Shown one piece after another: positions 43,885 through 56,866 of a stretch of 64,000 bases of DNA. Below the pieces are notes generated by a model that worked only from the letters and a program-made list of their open reading frames with translations, made no database searches and was not told the origin of the DNA. A program made the translations under genes and the position numbers. This DNA is from VFZN01 sp963709325 (GTDB lineage Bacteria > Acidobacteriota > Vicinamibacteria > Vicinamibacterales > UBA2999): NCBI GenBank assembly GCA_963709325.1, contig CAVPVV010000003.1, positions 3,658,001 to 3,722,000 of the forward strand, in the 5' to 3' direction. Every line of letters starts with the position of its first letter. Within the stretch, counting starts at the first letter, position 1.

Positions 43885-43940
43885 CATTGACGATTTATTC
43901 ACGATTGGGCGAATTGGAGATTGCGGCATTCGATTGTCGG
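43885..43940 (+). repeat. Partial second copy of the 33.4-kb palindrome repeat
   Basis: This stretch upstream of the sortilin-like gene shares with 33365-33440 the exact 18-mer GATTGCGGCATTCGATTG (43919-43936, and 33419-33436) and, to its left, the diverged GATTTATT and GGCGA blocks in the same order and spacing. Only one arm is present here, so it is a half-element. Confidence 0.7.
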
Positions 43941-43958
43941 CTGTTTCTGGAGGCAGGA

Positions 43959-47162
<3,204 letters not shown>

Positions 47163-47176
47163 GTTGGAACGGCGAC

Positions 47177-47719
47177 TCAGCGCTTGCGCTGGCGAATCTG
47201 GTCGAGGAAGAACTGCTTCAAGGTCTCATTGGTCAGACCGAGGGCGGTGGCCTCTTCCATTGCCTTGTCGACGTCCCAGCCATCCACGATGGTGCGTTTC
47301 ATGAGCCACATCCCGGCGGCTCTTCCCCCGCCGGCTCAATGGATGAACGCCGGTTCGACGCCCGGCGCTGTGATCGCTTTCAGGAAGTCGTCTACCGCGG
47401 CCGGGTCGGGGTTGGACGCGCTGAACGGGATGTGGATGTAGCGGATACCGGCGGCCTGGGCGGCAGCCGTATGGCCCTCGATGTCCGCTCCTGTCTCGGT
47501 GGCCAGGCGGAGGTTGATGATGGCGCCGTAGCCCATCTTCTTGATCTCTGCCACCGCCTTGGGCGTGATCGCGCCGGCGCAGGCGACCGTCGATTCGATG
47601 CGCGCGAGGTTGCGGATACCCTCTACTTCCTGCCTGACCACCTGCTGCGCAACCGCAGGTGTCGGCATGAGGCAGGCCACGGCAATCAGCACCGACGGCC
47701 AGCGAGACGTCAATCGCAT
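47177..47719 (-). CDS. Secreted DUF442/phosphatase-like protein with in-frame TGA at the catalytic Cys (candidate selenoprotein)
   Basis: The signal peptide (1-25, ending PAVAQQ) is followed by RNLARIESTVACAGAITPKA, GYGAIINLRLATETGADIEG and IRYIHIPFSASNPDPAAVDD, the DUF442/TIGR01244-type fold related to protein tyrosine phosphatases. At residue 128 the codon is TGA (minus strand, 47336-47338) in PAFIH-TGA-AGGGRAAGMW. The family has a CX4R loop there (HCASGNR type), so TGA sits exactly on the nucleophilic Cys. The frame then continues 52 codons, TIVDGWDVDKAMEEATALGL to the normal stop at 47177-47179, with no frameshift. Readthrough as Sec gives a complete 180-residue protein; termination at the TGA gives a 127-residue inactive stub. 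Confidence 0.8.
47303..47322 (-). promoter_or_regulatory. Candidate bacterial SECIS hairpin in the DUF442-type gene
   Basis: On the minus strand, GAGCCGC (47322-47316) pairs with GTGGCTC (47309-47303) over 7 bp, with one G-U. The 6-nt loop CGGGAT has G at its second position. The loop starts 21 nt after the TGA, close to the spacing seen in the DsbA-like gene. A competing perfect stem, CCGGCGG/CCGCCGG, lies nearer the TGA and could interfere. Confidence 0.5.
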
Positions 47720-47746
47720 CGCAGCACCTCCTGAACACCGCCCATT

Positions 47747-48346
47747 CTAGGTTTCGTCCAGCCCGCGCACCATCAGAATCTTGCCCGAGCGGACCAGCTC
47801 GATGATGCCGAACGGCCTCAGCAGGCTGATGAAGGCGTCCAGCTTGTCGGTCTCGCCCGCGCAACGCAGGATCATCGACTCGGCGCCGAAGTCCACGACC
47901 TTGGCCTTGAAGTTCTCGGCGATCTGCAGGATCCCGGTCCGATCCTTCAGGCCGATCTTGATCTTCACCAGCGCGAGTTCGCTCTCGATCACCGCCTGGC
48001 CGGTGTGGTCGATGGCGTGGACCACGTCGACCAGCTTCTCGATCTGCTTGATGATCTGCTCCAGCGTGTCGGGGTCGCCCGAGCAGGTGATGGTCATGCG
48101 CGAGTATTCGCCCGGTGCCGCGTCGAGCCCGGCGATCGACAGCGCCGGCGAGACGACCAGCGATTCCATGTTGTAGCCGCGGCGCGAGAACACCAGCGAC
48201 ACGCGCACCAGCACGCCCGGCTTGTTGCGGACCAGCAGCGAGATGGTGTGGATCGGCTGCGAGACCACATCGGTGACGACGTGCCGGCGCGGGGCCTTGC
48301 CTGGATCCTGTTCGAACGCGGCGCCGCGCGGAGCGGTGGATGCCAT
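47747..48346 (-). CDS. ilvN: Acetolactate synthase small (regulatory) subunit
   Basis: This 199-residue protein begins at ATG 48346. An ACT domain at about 30-105 starts HTISLLVRNKPGVLVRVSLVFSRRG, as in IlvH/IlvN. The C-terminal domain contains LVKIKIGLKDRTGILQIAENF, VVDFGAESMILRCAGETDKL and FGIIELVRSGKILMVRG. It binds valine in the family and tunes the large subunit. It lies 11 nt after the large-subunit gene in the same direction, forming ilvBN for branched-chain amino-acid synthesis. The first 25 residues are an unaligned leader. Confidence 0.94.
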   Translation of the reverse strand: MASTAPRGAAFEQDPGKAPRRHVVTDVVSQPIHTISLLVRNKPGVLVRVSLVFSRRGYNMESLVVSPALSIAGLDAAPGEYSRMTITCSGDPDTLEQIIKQIEKLVDVVHAIDHTGQAVIESELALVKIKIGLKDRTGILQIAENFKAKVVDFGAESMILRCAGETDKLDAFISLLRPFGIIELVRSGKILMVRGLDET

Positions 48347-48357
48347 GAATACCTCTG

Positions 48358-50180
48358 CTAAGTGGAACCGGTCGGCTTCTCGAGCTTGACCCTCGGCCGC
48401 TCGACGATCATCCCGGACAGCGGCGCGCCGGCCGGGATCATCGGGAACACGTTGTCTTCCTTGACCACTTCGGCCTCGACCAGGCACGGACCGTCGTTGT
48501 GGGCCATCGCCCACTTCAGCACCTTGTCGACGTCTGCGGCGCGGGTTACCCGCCTGGCCGGGATGTCATAGGCCGCGGCGATCTTGACGAAGTCGGGATT
48601 GCCTTCGAGATCCGCGCCGGAGAGCCGATTGTCGAAGAACAGCTCCTGCCACTGCCGGATCATCCCGAGATAGTGGTTGTTGATCACCAGGATCTTCACC
48701 GGCACCTTCTGCAACTTGGCGGTGGCCAGCTCGGCGAACGTCATCTGGAACCCGCCGTCGCCGACGACAGCCCAGGTCGGCGTCCCAGTCGCCATCGCCG
48801 CGCCGATTGCAGCGGGGAACCCGAAGCCCATCGTGCCCGCGCCGCCGCTCGAGATCCAGTGGCGGTTGCGCGTGGTCAGACAGAACTGCGCCGCCCACAT
48901 CTGGTGCTGGCCGACGTCTGTCGCGATGATGCAGTCGCGTCCGCCGAGCTTGTCGAGCCGATCGACCACGTACTGGGCGCGCAGGCCGCCTTTCCTCGCG
49001 TACTTCAGCGGATACTGCCGCCGCCACCCAGCGATTCGCTGGAGCCACTCGACGGTATCGAGTTTCTGGACCAGGGGCACCAGCTCCTCGATCGCCAGGC
49101 GGGCGTCCGCAGCGAGGCAGACGTCTGGGCGGACGACCTTGTTGAATTCGGCGACGTCGATGTCGACATGGATCTTGGCCGCACCGGTGCAGAACTCCGA
49201 CAGCTTCCCGGTGATGCGGTCGTCCCAGCGGGCGCCGATTGCCATGATCAGATCGCAGTGCTGCACCGCGAGGTTGGCGTAGGCCGTCCCGTGCATGCCC
49301 AGCATGCCGAGATGGAGCGGGTCGTCCTCGGCGCAGGCGCCCTTGCCGAGCAGCGTATTGACGATCGGCGCATCGAGGGTTCTCGCCAGCTGCAAGATCG
49401 CCGCGCCGGCATTTGAGACCACCGCGCCGTGGCCGACGTAGAGCACAGGGCGACGGCTCTTGGCCAGCAGGGCCGCGGTCTTCCTGAGCAGCGCCGGATC
49501 GGGCCGGCCCGGTACGTGGTACCCGGCAAGTTGACGGTATCGACGAACGGCGCCGAACACGGGCCCTGGGTGACGTCCTTCGGCAAGTCGATGAGCACCG
49601 GCCCCGGCCGCCCCGTCGTCGCGATGTGGAACGCTTCGCGCATCACGCGCGGGATGTCGGCGGCGTCCTTGATCAGGTAGCTGTGCTTGACGACCGGATA
49701 CGTGATCCCGGTGACGTCGGCCTCCTGGAACGCGTCCTTGCCGAGCATCGAGGTGATGGTCTGGCCGCACAGGACGATCATCGGCACCGAATCCATCAGC
49801 GCCGTGAGCAGGCCCGTCACGCAGTTGGTGGCGCCGGGGCCGGAGGTCACCAGCACGACACCGGGTTTGCCGGTGGCGCGAGCGTAGCCGTCGGCCATGT
49901 GCGTGGCGCCCTGCTCGTGCCGGACCAGCACGAACTTGATCTTCGAGTCCACCAGGGCGTCGAAGAGCGGCATCGCCGCGCCGCCCGAGTAGCCGTAGAC
50001 CACCTCGACGCCCTCGCGTTCGAGGCACTGGATGACCCTGGCGCCTCCGGTCGTGGCCGCCTTGGCGGCGGGCCGGGGTGCCGGCCGGTGCCGGGCCGTC
50101 TTCGGGGCAACGGGCCTGCTCCGAGCGGAGGTCGTGCGTGAAACCACCTCTTTTAACGCCAAATTGGATGTTCGTCGCAT
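48358..50180 (-). CDS. ilvB: Acetolactate synthase large subunit (one frameshift)
   Basis: This thiamine-diphosphate enzyme forms acetolactate or acetohydroxybutyrate, the first step of branched-chain amino-acid synthesis. The N-terminal piece (from ATG 50180) includes a roughly 48-residue extension, then VVYGYSGGAAMPLFDAL with the family Gly-rich motif, the catalytic Glu in VRHEQGATHMADGYARATG, and GKPGVVLVTSGPGATNCVTG. Near 49528 a base is missing in a G run: the first frame gives junk, the second continues PALLRKTAALLAKSRRPVLY, to TMGFGFPAAIGAAMATG and the TPP site VVGDGGFQMTFAELATA, ending at TAG 48358-48360. A single indel in a mononucleotide run suggests sequence error. The gene is followed by ilvN. 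Confidence 0.9.
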
Positions 50181-50333
50181 ACTCAGGCCCTCGATCCTGC
50201 CTGAGAAACGGCCAAGTTGGCAAAACGGTTCTGCTTATAGCCCTAAAAGATCAGGTATTTGACAAGAACGCGGCGATCCGGCTCGGCTGCACCGAATTTC
50301 ACGGCTGTGACAGAATCGCGCCCATCCCGCCGC

Positions 50334-51710
50334 ATGTGGCTCAGCGCCAACCCTCAATCGGTTTCCGACGTCCTCGGTCATCCCCGCGGGCTCGCGTATC
50401 TGTGCGTGTCGGAAGCCTGGGAGCGCTTCAGCTACTTCGGCATGCAGTCGCTCCTGGTGCTGTACATGACGCACCAGTTGCTGTTGCCCGGCCACGTCGA
50501 GCGCGTCGCCGGCTTCGCGGCGTTCCGAGCGGGTATCGAGCAGATCACCGGGCCGCTCTCGAACCTGGCGCTGGCCTCGCAAATCTTCGGTCTCTACACC
50601 GGCCTCGTCTACCTGACGCCGCTCATTGGCGGCCTCGTCGCCGATCGCTGGCTCAATCGCACGGCGACGGTCACGATCGGCGCGTTGCTGATGGCGACTG
50701 GCCATTTCCTGATGGCCTCCGAGGCTGCCTTCCTCGCGGCGATGGCGCTGCTGCTGGTCGGCGTCGGGTGCTTCAAGGGCAACATCGCCAGCCAGGTTGG
50801 CGAGCTCTACGCTCGCGACGATCACCGTCGGGCCACTGCCTTCCAGGCGTTTCAGTTCTCAATCACGAGCGCGGTGATCGTGTCGCCGCTCGTCTGCGGC
50901 ACGCTTGGGGAGAAAGTGGGCTGGCACTTCGGGTTCGGCGCGGCCGGTGTCGGCATGCTGATCGGGCTGGCGCTGTATCTGCACGGCAGGCCCTGGCTGC
51001 CTCGGCCGCGGCAGCTCACTGACGGGGCGTCGAGGCCGTCGCTCTCCGCGACTGATTGGAGAGTGCTTGCCCTGCTGATCGCCATGCTGCCGCTGGTGGC
51101 CGGCGCCATGGTCGGCAACCAGCAGATGTTCAACGCGTTCGTGGTCTGGGGCGAGGCGAATTTCGACTTGCGCCTGCTCGGCTACGAGATGCCCGTCACC
51201 TGGCTGCTGTCGTTCGATGCCGTGATCAGCGCGCTGTGCATCCTGGCCTGGATGGCGTTCTGGCGCGCGTTCGCGAGACGGTGGAAGGAGCCGGACGACC
51301 TGACGAAGATTGCGATCGGAGCCGCGATCATGGCATTGGCGCCGCTCCTGCTCTCAATGGCGGCCCTGCGCCAGGAGATGACCGGTAGCAGAATCTCAGT
51401 GGGCTGGGGTCTCGCGTTCGAGGTTGTCAATGAAGCCGGATTCGCAATGCTGGTGCCCGTCGCGCTGTCGTTCTACTCGCGGGTTGCGCCGCAGGCGCTG
51501 CAGGGCGTGACGATTGCGATGTTCTACCTGAACTCCTTTCTCTGCAACCTGGTTGTCGGACGCCTCGGCGGATTGCTCGAACAGATCACCGCTTACAGGT
51601 TCTGGCTGCTGCACTCCGCCATCGTCGGTGTCTCTGCCGGCCTCCTGGTGGTGGTCGCAATGAGGGAGCTTGTGAGCCGGCGTGCTACCGCGCCGGAACG
51701 CGCTGTTTGA
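50334..51710 (+). CDS. POT/PTR-family proton-dependent oligopeptide transporter
   Basis: This 458-residue membrane protein starts at ATG 50334. The PTR2 signatures are present: EAWERFSYFGMQSLLVLYMT near residue 25 and VGCFKGNIASQVGELYARDD near 145. About twelve to fourteen helices are visible, for example LTPLIGGLVADRWLNRTATV and LIAMLPLVAGAMVGNQQM. The family imports di- and tripeptides with protons. It is divergent from ilvBN and convergent with the kinase gene, overlapping that gene's 3' end by 26 bp. The longer frame from 50259 adds a non-family leader, so 50334 is preferred. Confidence 0.93.
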   Translation: MWLSANPQSVSDVLGHPRGLAYLCVSEAWERFSYFGMQSLLVLYMTHQLLLPGHVERVAGFAAFRAGIEQITGPLSNLALASQIFGLYTGLVYLTPLIGGLVADRWLNRTATVTIGALLMATGHFLMASEAAFLAAMALLLVGVGCFKGNIASQVGELYARDDHRRATAFQAFQFSITSAVIVSPLVCGTLGEKVGWHFGFGAAGVGMLIGLALYLHGRPWLPRPRQLTDGASRPSLSATDWRVLALLIAMLPLVAGAMVGNQQMFNAFVVWGEANFDLRLLGYEMPVTWLLSFDAVISALCILAWMAFWRAFARRWKEPDDLTKIAIGAAIMALAPLLLSMAALRQEMTGSRISVGWGLAFEVVNEAGFAMLVPVALSFYSRVAPQALQGVTIAMFYLNSFLCNLVVGRLGGLLEQITAYRFWLLHSAIVGVSAGLLVVVAMRELVSRRATAPERAV

Positions 51711-54474
51711 GCTCTTCGAACCAGTTGATGACAACGCGCATCTGGGTGTTGGCGGTGCGGATCACTTCGCTCCGGTTGACGACGCCGATGATGCGGCCGT
51801 CAGGCAGGAGGTCGAAGCTTCGCGGCTCGGCCGAGAGCCGATCGCCGGTGACCGTCGCTGGAAAGCGGCTTGGCGTCCCGAACTTCACGCCGCCGTCCAC
51901 GGTTACGCGCACGGCGGCCATCTGGCGGGCGTTGGTCGAGGCCAGGAACACGAGCTCGCGACCATCAGCGGACCACATCGGGTGGAAGTCCACCAGCTGA
52001 CGTGGAACCGGGAAAACGGCGCCGGTCGGTGGCACTGGCTGAACGAACACTCCGCGGTTGGCCCCCGACACGTCGTCGCTCGGTGTCGAGCCATAGGCGA
52101 CCCACCGCCCGTTCGGCGCAAACACCGCGCCGGTGGGCTCGCGCGACGTGACATTGCCGAAGGGCCGGCTGATGCGTGAGGCCAGCTCCAGAATATTCAG
52201 CGTGTAGTTCGGTCCCTGGGCGTCGGACTTCCGGGCGGCGTATGCCAGCGTGCGGCCGTCTGGCGTCCACGATTCGGGGATGTGCGACTCGTCCGGGGCC
52301 GCGGTCGTCAGGCGCTCCGCGCTTCCCGTTCCGTCGGCTCTCTGCCGGTACAGCGCGGCGTCGCCGTTCCGGTTTGACTGAAACGTGATCCACTCGCCAT
52401 CGGGCGTCCAGATCGGAAAGCGGTTCAGCCCATCGAGCGTCAGGCGACGGACCGACGAGTGCCCGTCCATCGCGTAGATCCACACAATCGCGTCCTTGCC
52501 GTTGTCGCTGCCGAGAGCGGCGAAGCGCCCATTCGGCGAGACTCGCACGTGCACATATGGTCCGGCCGGTACGGGGAGCTGCGTCACTGCTCCGGCGCGG
52601 TCGGCCACAGCCAGCTCGCGCGCGTTCGGGTTGCTGCCGACCGGACCGGGGATGTACGCCAGCGTTCCGGTCGGCGAGATCGCGATGTGCGAACCGCCCA
52701 GCGTTCCGCGCATCACCCCGTCGATGACGGGGACCGGCTCGCCGCGCAGCTCCGCTCGTTGGGGATCGAACAGAGCGGCGAACAGAATGCCCCCGGCGCG
52801 ATAGAGCAAGTGACCGGTTGACACGTATTGCCCGTCGGCGCCGGCGCCGACCAGCGTCCTGCGTTCGCCCGTCCCGAGCTCGTAGGCGATGATGTGCGAC
52901 CGATCCCAGCGCACCGCGGGAAGGTCAGCGGTGCTCCCAATTGTGAGGAGCATGAACTTGCCGACCATCTGCGGCCCGAGCATGACCTCGGTGCCGCTCG
53001 CCTTCAGAATCGTCTGCGGCGTGCCGCCCTCCGGAGCACACCGGAACACGCCCGCGGTCCCGCCACCAACCAGGATGCCGGATCGGTCCCAGCTCACACT
53101 CACACCCGCCGGAACCTCGCAGACGCGGACCGGCGCACCTCCACGACTACTGACCCGTTTGATGGCCCTTTCAGTGCCGCTGTGGAAAGCAATCCAGGCA
53201 CCGTCCGGTGAATAGGTGGGCGAGGTTGGGGCCTGTCCGGCCTCCACTCCCGGCAACGGCGCGGCCTCGAAATCCGAGAGCCGCCGCACGAACAGCTGAT
53301 TGTCGGTGACGAAGGCGATGTCCCGGCCATCCGGTGAGAGCGTCATCATGCGCCGGGAGAGCGCAAGGATCTGCCCTTCAGGGAGTGGCAGCTGGAAGCG
53401 CGTCACCAGCGGCGGTGATGGCGCTGGCGCGATGCGCGTGGCCGCGTAGATTGCCAGCGCTCCGGCGCCAATCGCGACGACCACGAGCGGGAGCGCGGTG
53501 CGCAGCAGCGTACGCCACCGCGTCTCGGTGACTGCGACCGAAAGCCGCGCATCGGTCTCGCCAAGATCGAGCGGCCGGGGTGCCGCCGGGACCGAAAGTG
53601 CCCGCAGCTCGTCGAAGATGAAGCGCACGGCCGACATGTCGCCGAGGCGCTGCCGCAGGTCACGTTCGAGGCACCGCCGGAGAACCGCGGTGAGCGGCGG
53701 CGGCAGGGTGGCGGGCAGCTTCGTCCAGTCGGGCTCACCGCGGAGCACGAGCGCCAGCGTGTCGGTGACGTCCTCGCCGTCGAATGCCCGCGTGGCGGTC
53801 ACCATCTCGTAGAGCACCGCGCCGAACGCCCAGATATCGGCGCGCTTGTCGACGGCTCGCCCTTTCGCCTGCTCGGGGCTCATGTAGGCCGCGGTCCCGA
53901 GAACGACGCCCGCCTGTGTCATCGCCGGCGAGGTGATCGTAGGCGGGTTGACAGGCGCCTCGCCAGCGCCCGTCTCCCGATTGCCGCGTCCCGCCTCCAT
54001 CGCCTTTGCAAGCCCGAAATCGAGCACCTTCACCGTGCCGTCTTCACGCACCTTGACGTTGGCCGGTTTCAGATCGCGATGGATGATACCGGCGGCGTGG
54101 GCGGCTTCGAGCGCGTCAGAGATCTGCCGCGCAATCGGCAGCGCCTCGTCGAGCGGCATCGGACCGCGCGCGATTCGCGCGCTCAAGTCCTCACCGTCCA
54201 CGAGCTCCATCACCAGAGCCCGGGTCGCGGTCGAGTCCTCAATCCCATAGACCTGCGCGATCGACGGGTGATTGAGCGAGGCGAGCGTTCGCGCCTCGCG
54301 CTCGAAACGCATCAGTCGATCGGGATCGGCAGCGAAGGCGTCGGGCAGGACCTTGAGCGCGACGTCGCGCGCCAGCTTGGCGTCGCGCGCGCGATACACT
54401 TCGCCCATCCCACCCGCGCCCAGGATGGCGAGAATCTCGTAAGGACCCACGCGCGTTCCAGGGGACAGGGGCAC
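51685..54474 (-). CDS. Transmembrane Ser/Thr protein kinase with TolB-like propeller sensor
   Basis: This 929-residue protein starts at ATG 54474. The kinase domain (about 10-275) has P-loop ILGAGGMGEVYRA (about 17-29), VAIK-type Lys in DVALKVL, the catalytic HRDLKPANVKV near 130, DFGLAKA, and a late APE-like MSPEQAKGRAVDKRADIWAF. One membrane helix follows near 328 (ALPLVVVAIGAGALAIYA). The C-terminal half is a TolB/PD40 propeller (for example LSPDGRDIAFVTDNQLFVRR, VSPNGRFAALGSDNGKDAIV, WTPDGRTLAYAARKSD). This is a typical acidobacterial sensor kinase in which the propeller probably binds an extracytoplasmic ligand. Its 3' end overlaps the peptide-transporter gene. Confidence 0.93.
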   Translation of the reverse strand: MPLSPGTRVGPYEILAILGAGGMGEVYRARDAKLARDVALKVLPDAFAADPDRLMRFEREARTLASLNHPSIAQVYGIEDSTATRALVMELVDGEDLSARIARGPMPLDEALPIARQISDALEAAHAAGIIHRDLKPANVKVREDGTVKVLDFGLAKAMEAGRGNRETGAGEAPVNPPTITSPAMTQAGVVLGTAAYMSPEQAKGRAVDKRADIWAFGAVLYEMVTATRAFDGEDVTDTLALVLRGEPDWTKLPATLPPPLTAVLRRCLERDLRQRLGDMSAVRFIFDELRALSVPAAPRPLDLGETDARLSVAVTETRWRTLLRTALPLVVVAIGAGALAIYAATRIAPAPSPPLVTRFQLPLPEGQILALSRRMMTLSPDGRDIAFVTDNQLFVRRLSDFEAAPLPGVEAGQAPTSPTYSPDGAWIAFHSGTERAIKRVSSRGGAPVRVCEVPAGVSVSWDRSGILVGGGTAGVFRCAPEGGTPQTILKASGTEVMLGPQMVGKFMLLTIGSTADLPAVRWDRSHIIAYELGTGERRTLVGAGADGQYVSTGHLLYRAGGILFAALFDPQRAELRGEPVPVIDGVMRGTLGGSHIAISPTGTLAYIPGPVGSNPNARELAVADRAGAVTQLPVPAGPYVHVRVSPNGRFAALGSDNGKDAIVWIYAMDGHSSVRRLTLDGLNRFPIWTPDGEWITFQSNRNGDAALYRQRADGTGSAERLTTAAPDESHIPESWTPDGRTLAYAARKSDAQGPNYTLNILELASRISRPFGNVTSREPTGAVFAPNGRWVAYGSTPSDDVSGANRGVFVQPVPPTGAVFPVPRQLVDFHPMWSADGRELVFLASTNARQMAAVRVTVDGGVKFGTPSRFPATVTGDRLSAEPRSFDLLPDGRIIGVVNRSEVIRTANTQMRVVINWFEELKQRVPAR

Positions 54475-54586
54475 TGGCGCGGCATTCTAGCCCACCAGGT
54501 CCGGGCCAGCTGGGCGCGAAATCGGTTGAATGCGGCACGTGGCAGCGCTAGGCTGGCGCTCCAACGGCTCGACACAGGGGGTGGAC

Positions 54587-56778
54587 GTGGCCTCAACGAC
54601 ACGAACGGTCGGCGGTCTCGCGATCCTGCTGCTTTCGATCTCTTCGGTTACCTCGGGTCAGGCGCCTGGCGGCCTGCCCTCGACGTCGAAAGGCGACTGG
54701 ATCTACTACAACGCCGATCTGACCGGCAGCAAGTACTCGCCGCTCGATCAGATCAACGCGGCCAACTTCAACAAGCTCGAAGTCGCGTGGCGGTTCAAGA
54801 CCGACATGCTCGGGCCGCGCCCCGAGTACAAGCTCGAGGGCACGCCGGTGGCCGTCAACGGCATCCTCTACACGACCGGCGGGACCCGCCGCTCGGTCGT
54901 CGCGCTCGATGGCGCGACCGGCGAGCTGATCTGGTCGCACAGTCTTCGCGAAGGGCTGCGCGCCGGCGTCGCGCCGCGCCAGCTCTCGGGTCGCGGCGTC
55001 TCGTACTGGACCGATGGCAAGGGCGACGAGCGCATGCTCTACGTGACCACCGGCTATCGACTGGTCGCGCTGAACGCGAAGACCGGCGCGATGATCCCCA
55101 CCTTCGGCACCGCGGCGTTGTCGACTTGAAGGTCGGCGCGGTGAAGGGCCGCGGCGAACAGATCGATCTCGAGCGCGGCGAGATCGGCGTCCACTCGACG
55201 CCGGCGATCGTGAAAGACGTGGCGATCGTCGGCTCGTCGTTCCGCGAAGGCGCGACGGTTGCGACCCACAACAACACGAAGGGCCTGGTGCGCGCGTTCG
55301 ACGTGCGGACCGGCAAGCTGATGTGGACGTTCAACACCATTCCGCGGCCCGGCGAGTTCGGCAACGACACGTGGGAGAACGAGTCGTGGGCGGAGAACGG
55401 CAACGTCGGCGTGTGGACGCAGATCACGGTCGACGAAGAGCTCGGCCTCGTCTACCTGCCGGTCGAGACGCCGACCTCGGACTTCTACGGCGGTCATCGG
55501 CCCGGCAACAATCTCTTCGCCGAGAGCCTCGTCTGCGTCGATCTGAAGACCGGGCAGCGCAAGTGGCACTTCCAGTTCGTGCACCATCCGATCTGGAACT
55601 ACGACATGTCGTCGGCGGCGATCCTCGCCGACATCATCGTCGACGGCAAACCGATCAAGGCCGTCGCCGTTCCCGGCAAGCAGGGGTTCCTGTACGTGTT
55701 CGATCGCGTCACCGGCAAGCCGGTGTGGCCGATCGAGGAGCGCCCGGTGCCGCAGAGCGACGTGCCCGGCGAGAAGATCGAGCCCGACGCAGCCATTCCC
55801 GACCAAGCCGCCGGCCTACGGCGCACCCGATTCTCACGCTGCCCGACGACCTGATCGATTTCACGCCGGAGCTGCGCGCCAAGGCGATCGAGCAGATGAA
55901 GCGCTACAAGGTGGGCACGTGGATGTACAACCCGCCGATCCTCGGCAGCGACAAGGGCCTGCTCGGCGCGATCAACATGGCGAACGCGATCGGCGGCACG
56001 AACTGGCCCGGCGTGGCCTACGATCCCGAAACGCACACCGTCTATCGCGCAGGCGAACAACGTCGAACATCACGGCGATCTCGCTCGCGTCGCCGCCGAA
56101 GGAGTTCTCGGACATTCGCTACGTCTCGGGCATCGAGGGCCGTGAGTTCCGCGAAGTGCTCGGTCCCGGCGACTGCTGCGCGGCCGATTCACCGCGGAAC
56201 GTCGCGCAGATCGAAGCCGCGCGCGCGAATCCCGACAATCCGAGCGGGGCCGTCCAGTCGCCTGCCGCTGCCGGCACAGCGGTGGCCGCCACTCCTGGCG
56301 GCGCGGGCGGTGCCCGCCAGCATCGGGCACCAATCCCGGCGGGCTGACCGTGGACGGCCTGTCGATCCTGAAGCCGCCCTACGGAACGATCGCCGCGGTG
56401 AATCTCGATCGCGGCGACATCGCGTGGCGCGTGCCGCACGGCGACACGCCGGACAACGTGCGCAACCATCCCGCGCTCAAGGGCCTGAATATCCCGAAGA
56501 CCGGCCAGGCGCCAACCGGCGGCATCGGTCTGATGGTCACGAAGACGCTGGTGGTGATGGGCGATCCGCAGCTGACGACGACGCCGGAGCATCCGCGCGG
56601 CGCGATGCTGCGCGCCTACGACAAGACGAACGGCAACCAGGTCGGCGCGGTGCTGATGCCCGCGCCGCAAAGCGGATCGCCGATGACCTACCTCGCCAAC
56701 GGTCGGCAGTACATCGTCGTCGCGATCAGCGGCGGAAATTACTCGGGCGAGTACCTCGCGTTCGCGGTACCGAAGTAG
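54587..56778 (+). pseudogene. PQQ-dependent dehydrogenase (quinoprotein), several frameshifts
   Basis: The start is GTG 54587 (or 54581) after AGGGG. A signal peptide is followed by GDWIYYNADLTGSKYSPLDQ and the beta-propeller motifs of membrane glucose/alcohol-type quinoproteins: VVALDGATGELIWSHSLREG, RTGKLMWTFNTIPRPGEFGN, VYLPVETPTSDFYGGH, FVHHPIWNYDMSSAAILAD, GGTNWPGVAYDPETHTVY and LNIPKTGQAPTGGIGLMVTK. The frame shifts near 55103, twice near 55795-55830, near 56055 and near 56320. Each piece is family-like, and the end is reached at TAG 56776-56778. With so many single-base shifts it is either a dead gene or a poorly sequenced one. PQQ-type enzymes oxidise sugars or alcohols in the periplasm. 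Confidence 0.85.
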
Positions 56779-56866
56779 CAGAGCGCCGGACTTATCAGGA
56801 TTCTTCAGGGCTTCCTCACGACTTCGGACGATGTGACGTCCGATCCTGTCGGCGCAGGAGGCCCTG

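Noticed and set aside
47313..47334. The stem CCGGCGG/CCGCCGG as the SECIS of the DUF442-type gene
   Set aside because: Its loop begins only 9 nt after the TGA, too close for the usual bacterial spacing; the stem at 47303-47322 fits better.
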